A program made the position numbers and the translations under genes. Source: Sinorhizobium meliloti 4H41 (GTDB taxonomy: Bacteria > Pseudomonadota > Alphaproteobacteria > Rhizobiales > Rhizobiaceae). From it: 64,000 nucleotides of DNA. Where the stretch lies: positions 880,761 to 944,760 of the forward strand of contig NZ_AQWP01000001.1 in assembly GCF_000375585.1 (NCBI RefSeq), given 5' to 3'. Under the pieces are notes generated by a model. It made no database searches. It was not told the origin of the DNA and worked only from the letters and a program-made list of their open reading frames with translations. This document shows, in pieces, positions 45,826-53,665 of the stretch (its first letter is position 1; each line of letters begins with the position of its first letter).

Positions 45826-45863
45826 GCGCCGCGACATCGAAAACATGTCGCGGCGCTTGGTGT
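45826..45863 (+). terminator. Terminator of degP1
   Basis: Perfect 12-bp stem GCGCCGCGACAT/ATGTCGCGGCGC (45826-45837 and 45845-45856, 7-base loop) followed by TTGGTGTTT, 52 bases after the degP1 stop. It should largely separate degP1 from the downstream two-component pair. Confidence 0.7.
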
Positions 45864-45923
45864 TTCAAATCCCGTCAGCCGCAGCGGGCTGAAACCGGTT
45901 GAGACGAACGGAGGTCCGGGACT

Positions 45924-46625
45924 ATGGTCACCCGTATGAAGATTCTGATTGTTGAAGACGATCTGGAGGCCGCCGCCTATCTGGCCAAGGCATTCCGTGA
46001 GGCAGGCATCGTCTGCGATCACGCGAGCGACGGCGAGGCCGGTTTGTTCATGGCGAGCGAGAATGCCTATGACGTTCTCGTCGTGGACCGCATGCTCCCC
46101 CGCCGCGACGGTCTTTCGCTGATCACCGAACTGAGGCGCAAGGACATCCACACGCCCGTGCTCATTCTCTCCGCACTTGGGCAGGTGGACGACCGCGTCA
46201 CCGGTCTGCGTGCCGGCGGCGACGATTACCTGCCGAAGCCCTACGCCTTCAGCGAGCTCCTCGCGCGTGTCGAGGTGCTCGGCCGCCGAAAGGGCGCACC
46301 CGAGCAGGACATGGTCTATCGCGTCGGCGATCTCGAACTCGACCGCCTGTCCCATTCGGTCCGGCGGCAGGGCAAGGAGATATCCTTGCAGCCGCGCGAA
46401 TTCCGGCTGCTCGAATACCTCATGAAAAATGCCGGGCAGGTGGTGACGAGAACCATGCTGCTCGAAAACGTGTGGGACTACCACTTCGACCCCCAGACCA
46501 ATGTGATCGACGTGCACGTCTCGCGCCTGCGCTCGAAGATCGAGAAGGATTTCGATCCTCCCCTGCTGCGGACGATCCGGGGCGCCGGATACATGATCAA
46601 GGACGACCGGACCACGGACACATGA
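45924..46625 (+). CDS. OmpR-family response regulator
   Basis: A 233-residue regulator with a receiver domain (phospho-acceptor Asp55 in VLVVDRMLPRRDG, Lys in DYLPKPY) and an OmpR-type winged helix (LQPREFRLLEYLMKNAGQVVTR, NVIDVHVSRLRSKIEK). The ATG at 45924 has GGAGG nine bases upstream; an ATG at 45936 would match the usual start of the domain. It overlaps the kinase gene by four bases (ATGA). It lies downstream of degP1 and upstream of glnE as in S. meliloti; the regulon is unknown to me. An envelope-stress role is suggested only by position. Confidence 0.9.
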   Translation: MVTRMKILIVEDDLEAAAYLAKAFREAGIVCDHASDGEAGLFMASENAYDVLVVDRMLPRRDGLSLITELRRKDIHTPVLILSALGQVDDRVTGLRAGGDDYLPKPYAFSELLARVEVLGRRKGAPEQDMVYRVGDLELDRLSHSVRRQGKEISLQPREFRLLEYLMKNAGQVVTRTMLLENVWDYHFDPQTNVIDVHVSRLRSKIEKDFDPPLLRTIRGAGYMIKDDRTTDT

Positions 46626-48019
46626 GCAGGGTAAGCGTGCTGTTCAGGACGACCGCAGTCCGGCTTTCTGCGCTCTATCTGGTCCTCTTCTCCCTGTGTG
46701 CGGCCTTCCTCGTCTTCTACGTGACCGGCATGTCGGAGCGCCTCCTTCAGCAGCAGACGCGGGAAGCGATCGCCGCCGAAGTGGCGCAGATCGCCGGCGT
46801 ATACGACCGGGCCGGCATCAACGGGCTGCTTCGCTCGCTCGAGCGCCGGGCACGTCAGCCCGGAGCCAATCTCTACGTCATTGCGGGTCCGAACGGAGAG
46901 ATTCTCGCCGGAAACGTGGCCGCGCTGGAGCCGGGGCTGCTCGATGACGAAGGATGGAAATCCGAGCCGTTCCGTTATCGGCGCTTCACCGACGAGAGCC
47001 GCGCCGACAGGCATGTCGCCCTTGCCCAGGTCCTGATGCTCGACAACGGGTTGAGAGTCCTCGTCGGCCGCGACTTGCAGGAACCCGAAAAATTCCGTGC
47101 GCTCGTCCGTCAGGCGCTGATGGTCGCGCTCGGCATCATGGGGCTCGGTGCGCTGGTGATCTGGTTCGGCATCGGCCGCAATGCCCTGCGCCGGATCGAC
47201 CGCATGTCGGAGGCGAGCACCAAGATCATGGCCGGTGACCTCTCGCAACGCTTGCCGACGAGCGGTTCCGGCGACGAGTTCGACCGTCTTTCGGAATCGC
47301 TGAACGCGATGCTCGAGCGCATCGAAAAGCTGAACGAAGGACTGAAGCAGGTCTCGGACAACATAGCGCACGATCTCAAGACACCGCTGACGCGCTTGCG
47401 CAACAAGGCAGAGGCGGCGCTCGCCGATACCGAAGGGGGTAACCAGAGCGGTGCGCTCGAACAGATCATCGCCGAGTCCGATCAACTGATTCGTACCTTC
47501 AACGCGCTTCTGATGATTTCCCGCGTCGAAGCCGGCTCCGCCGTCGCCGAGATGAACGAGGTCGACCTGGCGCAGATCGTGGCGGATTGCGTCGAACTCT
47601 ACGAGCCGCTGGCGGAAGACAAGGAAATGCGCATCGAAGCGGAGGCGGCGGCGGGGGCGGCGATCTCCGGCAACCGCGAACTGATCAGCCAGGCGCTGGG
47701 CAACCTGATCGACAATGCGATCAAATATGCGGAAGGTGCCGAAAATCCGCTGATACGGGTTGAATTGAAGAGGAGCGCTCGTCACGTCGTGTTGACCGTC
47801 GCCGACCACGGGCCCGGCGTTCCGGAGAATATGCGCGGGGAGGTCGTCAAGCGTTTCGTTCGCCTGGACGAAAGCCGGTCGAAGCCGGGGACAGGCCTCG
47901 GCCTCTCGCTCGTCGAGGCCGTCATGGAGATGCACCGCGGCTCGCTGGAACTGTCGGCGACGGAGGAGGAAGGTCGGGGCCTGGCGGTGCGCATGGTTTT
48001 CCCGGCGGTTGCGACCTGA
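46622..48019 (+). CDS. Sensor histidine kinase, partner of the preceding regulator
   Basis: A 465-residue EnvZ/PhoQ-class kinase. Two membrane segments (about residues 14-36 and 160-180) enclose a periplasmic domain; a HAMP domain (GRNALRRIDRMSEASTKIMAGDL) leads to HisKA with His250 (NIAHDLKTPLTRLRNKAE) and HATPase (NLIDNAIKY, DHGPGVP, GTGLGLSLV). The gene starts inside the stop of the regulator, so the pair is made together. The signal is not evident. Confidence 0.9.
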   Translation: MSRVSVLFRTTAVRLSALYLVLFSLCAAFLVFYVTGMSERLLQQQTREAIAAEVAQIAGVYDRAGINGLLRSLERRARQPGANLYVIAGPNGEILAGNVAALEPGLLDDEGWKSEPFRYRRFTDESRADRHVALAQVLMLDNGLRVLVGRDLQEPEKFRALVRQALMVALGIMGLGALVIWFGIGRNALRRIDRMSEASTKIMAGDLSQRLPTSGSGDEFDRLSESLNAMLERIEKLNEGLKQVSDNIAHDLKTPLTRLRNKAEAALADTEGGNQSGALEQIIAESDQLIRTFNALLMISRVEAGSAVAEMNEVDLAQIVADCVELYEPLAEDKEMRIEAEAAAGAAISGNRELISQALGNLIDNAIKYAEGAENPLIRVELKRSARHVVLTVADHGPGVPENMRGEVVKRFVRLDESRSKPGTGLGLSLVEAVMEMHRGSLELSATEEEGRGLAVRMVFPAVAT

Positions 48020-48053
48020 TAAACCCATGACGGGAACCGAAGGGGGATTGTGC

Positions 48054-51014
48054 ATGGCGGAAGCGATCGAGCGGTCTTTGTCCGATATCGATGTGGTGGC
48101 GATTCGCCCGGCGAGCCAGGCGGACGCCAAAGCCGCCCTTTCCGTACTCAAGGATGCGGCGAAAGGCAGCGAGCAGATTGCCAAGCTCATTGCCTCGGAC
48201 GCGCCGCTCAAGGATTTTCTCGTTGCCGCCTTCGCGCTTTCGCCATTCCTGCGGGACACGGCGCGTAGCCACCCGGCGATCCTCGAAGCATTGCTATCCG
48301 AGGCGCTGCCGGCGTTTTTGAAGCGCAGGATCGAGGCCGCAAGGGTGTCCTGGCGGGGCGATGCGCCCGGGGCGGCGCTGCCGGATGCCGAGATCATGAC
48401 GCGATTGAGACGGGCGAAGCGCGAGGTCGCCTTCGCCGTCGCGCTTGCGGACCTTTCGCGGCTTTTCGGTGGACGTGAGACGACACGGTGGCTCAGCGAT
48501 TTTGCAGAGGCGGCCGTTTCGGCGGCGATCGATCATCTGCTGCTCGGTGCGCATGAAAGCGGCAAGTTCGTGTTGAAGGACAGTTCCGCGCCGTCCACCG
48601 CTTCCGGCGTCGTCGTGCTTGGAATGGGTAAGCTCGGCTCCGGAGAGCTCAACTATTCTTCCGATATCGATCTTGTCGTCTTCTACGATCCGCAGTCGGG
48701 CATCATCACCAATCGCGACGATGCTCCGGAAACCTTCGCCCGGCTGTTGCGGCGCCTGATTCGCATCCTGCAGGAGAGAACTGGCGACGGCTATGTCTTC
48801 CGCACGGATCTGCGGCTCAGGCCAGACCCAGGCTCCACGCCGCTTGCCATCCCGGTCGAGGCGGCAATGCTCTATTACGAGAGCAGGGGGCAGAACTGGG
48901 AACGCGCCGCCTTCATCAAGGCGCGGCCGATCGCGGGCGATCTGGAGGCGGGCGAACGCTTCCTCAAGGAACTGACGCCCTTCGTCTTCCGCAAGTACCT
49001 CGACTATGCGGCAATTGCCGACATTCACTCGATCAAGCGGCAGATCCATGCCCATAAGGGGCACGGAGAAATCGCCGTGAAGGGACACAACATCAAGCTT
49101 GGGCGCGGCGGCATCCGGGAGATCGAGTTCTTCGTTCAGACCCAGCAGCTGATCGCCGGCGGCCGCACGCCCGCGCTGCGTCTGCGCGAAACGGAAGCGA
49201 TGCTGCGGATGCTCGCCGAGAGCGGCTGGATCGACGCGGCGACGGCCGAGGAGCTTACCGATGCCTATTGGTTCCTGCGCGACGTCGAGCACCGCATCCA
49301 GATGGTGCATGACGAGCAAACCCACCTCCTTCCGGAAACCGAGCCGGAGCTCAGGCGGATCGCCTATATGCTGGGCTTCGAGGATACGGCTTCCTTTTCG
49401 GATGCGCTGTCGCGCGTGCTGCGCGCGGTCGAGCGGCGCTATGCGCAGCTTTTCGAGCAGGAGGCGAAGCTATCCACCGAAACCGGAAACCTGGTCTTCA
49501 CCGGTCAGCAGGACGATCCGGATACGCTCGAAACGCTGAAGAAGATCGGTTTCCAGCGGCCGTCCGACATAGCGAATATCATTCGCACCTGGCACTACGG
49601 GCGCTATCGGGCAACGCAATCGGTCGAGGCGCGCGAGCGGCTGACGGAACTGACGCCGGAGCTCCTGCGCGTCTTCGGCGAAAGCAGGCGGGCCGACGAA
49701 GCGTTTCTGCGTTTTGACCACTTCCTCTCCGGTCTGCCCGCGGGGATCCAGCTCTTCTCGCTGCTCGGCAACAATCCCGGCCTCCTGTCGCTGATCGTCA
49801 ATATCATGTCGTCGGCACCGCGCCTGGCGGACATCATCGCCGCCAAACCGCATGTCTTCGACGGCATGCTGGAGCCGGGGCTGCTTGCCGAACTGCCCAC
49901 CAGGGATTATCTGGCGCCGCGCATCGCGACCTTCGTCGGCGCCGGCCGGCACTATGAGGAGGTGCTGGACCGCCTGCGCATCATCGCCGCCGAGCAGCGC
50001 TTCCTGATCGGTATCCGGCTGCTCACAGGCGCGATCACCGGCCTTCAGGCGGGGCGCGCTCTCACCGACCTTGCCGATCTGATCATTGCCGCCGCGCTCG
50101 ATGCGGTTCTGGAGGAGGTCCGGTCGGCGCATGGACGTTTCCCCGGCGGGCGGGTCGCAATCGTCGGAATGGGCAAGCTCGGCAGTCACGAATTGACCGC
50201 CGGCTCCGATATCGACCTCATCCTGCTCTACGATTACGACGACGAAGTGCTCGAGTCCGACGGCGCCAAGCCGCTCGATCCGGTGCGTTATTTTACGCGG
50301 GTCACGCAGCGGCTGATCGCCGCGCTTTCCGCCCCGACCGCCGAGGGCATCCTCTACGACGTGGACATGAGGCTGCGACCCTCCGGGAACAAGGGGCCGG
50401 TTGCCACCCGCATAACCGCCTTCGCCAAGTACCAGCGAACGGAAGCCTGGACCTGGGAGCATCTGGCGCTGACGCGGGCGCGCTGCATCTGCGGCGACGA
50501 GAGCCTCGTCGGCGAAGCGGAGGCGATCTTTGCCGAGATACTCACTGAAAAGCGCGACATCGCGAAGATCCGCAAGGACGTCGAGGAGATGCGCGGCCTG
50601 ATCGACAAGGAGAAGCCGCCGAAGGACATCTGGGATTTCAAACTCATTCCCGGCGGATTGGTCGACATCGAGTTCATCGCCCAGTACCTCGCCCTGATCG
50701 CGCCGGCGAGGGGAGTGACGTCCCCTCCTGCCGGCACGCATACGCTCGAGGCGCTGAAGGCGCTCGGTACCGGGATGATGAATGCGAACGATCTCGATAC
50801 GGCCGCCGAAGCGCTCGTACTCTTCAGCGAGCTGTCGCAGCTCGTGCGCCTCTGCATCGATGGCGACTTCGATCCGAACGAAGCGCCGGCCGGTCTCGTG
50901 GATCTCGTCTGCCGTGCCGGAGACTATCCGGATCTGACGCATCTCGAAGCCGACATTCGCCGTTACTCGAAGGCCGTGCGCCGGATCTTCCAGGGGATCG
51001 TCGCTGCAGCGTAA
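48054..51014 (+). CDS. glnE: Glutamine synthetase adenylyltransferase/deadenylylase
   Basis: Bifunctional enzyme that adds or removes AMP on glutamine synthetase in response to PII and glutamine. It has 986 residues with two nucleotidyltransferase domains: the N-terminal deadenylylase (GMGKLGSGELNYSSDIDLVVFYD) and the C-terminal adenylylase (GMGKLGSHELTAGSDIDLILLYD), both with intact G-x-S...D-x-D metal sites. The ATG at 48054 follows AGGGGG; upstream in-frame starts overlap the kinase stop and look less likely. It converges with pleC, with only ten bases between stop codons. Confidence 0.95.
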   Translation: MAEAIERSLSDIDVVAIRPASQADAKAALSVLKDAAKGSEQIAKLIASDAPLKDFLVAAFALSPFLRDTARSHPAILEALLSEALPAFLKRRIEAARVSWRGDAPGAALPDAEIMTRLRRAKREVAFAVALADLSRLFGGRETTRWLSDFAEAAVSAAIDHLLLGAHESGKFVLKDSSAPSTASGVVVLGMGKLGSGELNYSSDIDLVVFYDPQSGIITNRDDAPETFARLLRRLIRILQERTGDGYVFRTDLRLRPDPGSTPLAIPVEAAMLYYESRGQNWERAAFIKARPIAGDLEAGERFLKELTPFVFRKYLDYAAIADIHSIKRQIHAHKGHGEIAVKGHNIKLGRGGIREIEFFVQTQQLIAGGRTPALRLRETEAMLRMLAESGWIDAATAEELTDAYWFLRDVEHRIQMVHDEQTHLLPETEPELRRIAYMLGFEDTASFSDALSRVLRAVERRYAQLFEQEAKLSTETGNLVFTGQQDDPDTLETLKKIGFQRPSDIANIIRTWHYGRYRATQSVEARERLTELTPELLRVFGESRRADEAFLRFDHFLSGLPAGIQLFSLLGNNPGLLSLIVNIMSSAPRLADIIAAKPHVFDGMLEPGLLAELPTRDYLAPRIATFVGAGRHYEEVLDRLRIIAAEQRFLIGIRLLTGAITGLQAGRALTDLADLIIAAALDAVLEEVRSAHGRFPGGRVAIVGMGKLGSHELTAGSDIDLILLYDYDDEVLESDGAKPLDPVRYFTRVTQRLIAALSAPTAEGILYDVDMRLRPSGNKGPVATRITAFAKYQRTEAWTWEHLALTRARCICGDESLVGEAEAIFAEILTEKRDIAKIRKDVEEMRGLIDKEKPPKDIWDFKLIPGGLVDIEFIAQYLALIAPARGVTSPPAGTHTLEALKALGTGMMNANDLDTAAEALVLFSELSQLVRLCIDGDFDPNEAPAGLVDLVCRAGDYPDLTHLEADIRRYSKAVRRIFQGIVAAA

Positions 51015-51024
51015 GCGGGCGTAG

Positions 51025-53388
51025 TCAGCCGCGGTCGGGAATCCTGACCGATATGATGGTGCCGACATTCTCTGCCGAATGGATCTTCATCGTCCCGCCG
51101 TGAAGCCGCGTCAGCGAACGAGATATGGCGAGCCCGAGCCCGGAGCCGCCCTTGCTCTTGGCATATTGGCTCTGCACCTGCTCGAAGGGCTGGCCGATCT
51201 TCTGCAACGCGCCCTTGGGAATGCCGATGCCGGAATCGGCGATCGTCAGCGTGACGGCGCCCCTCACCTTGCGCGCCCGCAAGGAGATGCGGCCGCCTTC
51301 ATTGGTGAACTTGACCGCATTGGAGAGGAGATTGAGCAGGACCTGCTTCATCGCCCGGCGGTCGGCGAACATCGTCAGGCCGGAGGATATTTGCTGGACC
51401 ACGCGGATGTTCTTTCGCTCTGCCGGAATCGCCGTGAAACGAAGGGTCTCCTCGATGAGTGGCGCGAGATCGATCCGCTCGCGCGTGATGCGCATATGGC
51501 CTGCCTCGATCTTCGACATGTCTAGTATGTCGTTGATGACGTTGAGCAGATGCTTGCCGCTCTCGAATATGTCGCGCGAATACTCGTGGTATTTCTCCGA
51601 GCCGAGGGGGCCGAACATCTGGTCCTGCAGGATTTCCGAGAAGCCGAGAATGGCGTTCAGCGGGGTGCGCAGCTCGTGCGACATGTTGGCGAGGAATTCG
51701 GACTTTGCCCGGTTCGCGGCCTCGGCGCGCTCTTTCTCCGCCTGATAGTTCGCGTTGGCGACGGAAAGTTCGGCCTTCTGCTGCTCGAGCGTTACGCGGG
51801 AGGCGGAGAGATCGCCGATGGTTGCCATCAGCCGCCGCTCGGATTCGCGCAGGCGAACTTGATGCCGCTTGAGGAGCGTGATGTCCGTGCCCACCGAGAC
51901 GAGCCCGCCGTCGCGCGTGCGCCGCTCATTGATCTGCAGCCAGCGTTCGTCGGCAAGCTGAACCTCGCTCGTCTGCGAGTGATTGCTCCGGTCCGGATCG
52001 GCGACGCGCCTTTCGACAACGGGCCTTGCCGCCGCCGCATGGACGATCGTGCGTTCGGTGCCGGGCACCAGCACGTGGTCGGGCAACTGCCAGGCTTGCT
52101 GGTAATGGGTGTTGCACATCACCAGGCGATCGTGCTTGTCCCAGAGCACGAAGGCCTCCGAGGTGCACTCGATCGCGTCCGCCAGGCGCTGATCGGCCTC
52201 GGCGTAACGCTGCGCAAGCCTGTGTTGCTCGGTCACGTCCATCGCAATGCCGATCAGATGCGTCCGGCCCGACACGGTGCGGATCACCTGGGCACGCGCT
52301 CGAAGCCATACATAGTGGCCATCCGCATGGCGCATCCGGAACACCTGATCGATCTGGCGTTCGTTGCCTTTCGCGATCGCCCGAGCGACCCGGTATATGC
52401 CCCGGTCTTCGACATGCATGAGACGGGCGGCATCGCCGAACGACAGCACGCTCGCGTCGCCCGGCATTCCGAGCATCTCGTACATCGAGCGGGACCAGAA
52501 GAGGCGCCGGTTGTCCAGATCGAAGTCCCAGAGGCCGCAGCGTCCGCGGGAGAGCGCCGTTTCGACGCGCAGGTTCGATTCGGCAAAGACCGCATCGGCA
52601 TCTCGGGCGCGCTTTGCCTGGATGTAATAGGCATAGAGGACGACCATCAGGATCGCCGAAACGCCGGCAAACAGCGTGACGTTGAGTGAAATTTCGTCGC
52701 GCCAGGCCGCTTCGAATCTGGCGATCGACGTTGCCGCCAGAACCGCGCCGCCGGAATCCGGCAATTGCCGGAGCGCGATGAAATGCTCGATGCCGTCGAT
52801 CGACGCTCTTACGACACCGGCACCCTCGCCATAATATTGCAGCGTCGCGACCTCGGGAGCGATTGCGGAGAGCGTGCGCCCGATGAGATGGACGCCATCC
52901 TGCGTCCCGGCAAAGACGCGTCCGTCCCTGCGGACCGTCAGCAGGAAAATTCCGGCGTCCAGGATTTCGGCAGGCAGAAGTTCGGCGAGCCGCCGTTCGA
53001 CCTCCCAGCGGCGGCCATCGGCGAAGAGTTCCGATCCGCCGGTCTGGAAAACACCGGCTGCCGCTGCGGCCGCGAGGCTGACCGTCCGGCGGGAAGAGGC
53101 TTCCATGCGGGCATGCTCGTCCATGATGCCCGACATCCGTGAGATCGCCACGATGAGAAGAAAAGCGATAATGAGGACCGGGATGGACCGCTTGAGCATC
53201 GGCTCGGCCATTGCGAGCTTCTGCGAGGCCGGTTCGGCAAATATCTTTGCCTGCTCGATGAACTCCCGTTCGAGGCTCGAAAAGCCCGGAAACTTGAGTC
53301 GCAACCGCCCTTCGGCTGCGCTTCCCCGTCGCGCGTCCGCCATCTTATCCAATTTGTCGTCCTCGAAAAGCGATCCGCCCGCGACCAT
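51025..53388 (-). CDS. pleC: Cell-cycle histidine kinase/phosphatase PleC
   Basis: A 787-residue membrane histidine kinase of the PleC/DivJ group. Two membrane segments (about residues 69-85 and near 245-262) enclose a periplasmic sensor; two PAS domains follow (one with FWSRSMYEMLGMPGDASV, one with EAFVLWDKHDRLVMCN), then a coiled linker, HisKA with His571 (NMSHELRTPLNAILGFSE) and HATPase (NLLSNAVKF, DSGIG, GSGLGLAIS). Location between glnE and pepN matches S. meliloti pleC, which acts mainly as DivK phosphatase opposing DivJ. The start is uncertain: 53388 or 53343. A CtrA-type half-site lies about 155-170 bases upstream. Confidence 0.87.
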   Translation of the reverse strand: MVAGGSLFEDDKLDKMADARRGSAAEGRLRLKFPGFSSLEREFIEQAKIFAEPASQKLAMAEPMLKRSIPVLIIAFLLIVAISRMSGIMDEHARMEASSRRTVSLAAAAAAGVFQTGGSELFADGRRWEVERRLAELLPAEILDAGIFLLTVRRDGRVFAGTQDGVHLIGRTLSAIAPEVATLQYYGEGAGVVRASIDGIEHFIALRQLPDSGGAVLAATSIARFEAAWRDEISLNVTLFAGVSAILMVVLYAYYIQAKRARDADAVFAESNLRVETALSRGRCGLWDFDLDNRRLFWSRSMYEMLGMPGDASVLSFGDAARLMHVEDRGIYRVARAIAKGNERQIDQVFRMRHADGHYVWLRARAQVIRTVSGRTHLIGIAMDVTEQHRLAQRYAEADQRLADAIECTSEAFVLWDKHDRLVMCNTHYQQAWQLPDHVLVPGTERTIVHAAAARPVVERRVADPDRSNHSQTSEVQLADERWLQINERRTRDGGLVSVGTDITLLKRHQVRLRESERRLMATIGDLSASRVTLEQQKAELSVANANYQAEKERAEAANRAKSEFLANMSHELRTPLNAILGFSEILQDQMFGPLGSEKYHEYSRDIFESGKHLLNVINDILDMSKIEAGHMRITRERIDLAPLIEETLRFTAIPAERKNIRVVQQISSGLTMFADRRAMKQVLLNLLSNAVKFTNEGGRISLRARKVRGAVTLTIADSGIGIPKGALQKIGQPFEQVQSQYAKSKGGSGLGLAISRSLTRLHGGTMKIHSAENVGTIISVRIPDRG

Positions 53389-53540
53389 GCCGCAAGGAAC
53401 GCTTGATTCTTATCAGTCCGAAACGTCGATCCCGTCTTTATCGGTTTCCCGGAAGCGGGCGTTTCAGTGATTCGGCGCGCCGCTCGCCCGAATCTGACTC
53501 AATGAATCACAGGGCGATTCGCCTTGTCCAGAGGCAACGG

Positions 53541-53559
53541 TAAAGATTTGTTAACCATA
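53541..53559 (+). promoter_or_regulatory. CtrA-type site upstream of pleC
   Basis: GTAA-N7-TTAACCAT: the right half is the full TTAACCAT half-site described for rhizobial CtrA, with a one-mismatch left half at the right spacing. It lies 153-171 bases upstream of the chosen pleC start. Confidence 0.45.
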
Positions 53560-53609
53560 TTTCATCGTTGGGAAATGATAGCCGGACTGCCAGAGCCGAT
53601 TTCAGGCCA

Positions 53610-53652
53610 GATCCACGACGGTTTCAGGTCGATCCGAACTGAAACCGTCGTG
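53610..53652. repeat. Palindromic element downstream of pepN (family B, copy 1)
   Basis: Perfect 14-bp inverted repeat CACGACGGTTTCAG/CTGAAACCGTCGTG (53614-53627 and 53639-53652, 11-base loop), just after the pepN stop. It likely ends pepN transcription. The centre (TTTCAGGTCGATCCGAAC) recurs with two changes at 59216-59233. Confidence 0.7.
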
Positions 53653-53665
53653 TTCGGCGGTCTGG

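Noticed and set aside
46478..48397. 639-codon minus-strand frame opposite the sensor kinase and glnE
   Set aside because: Shadow of two well-supported genes; no recognisable product.
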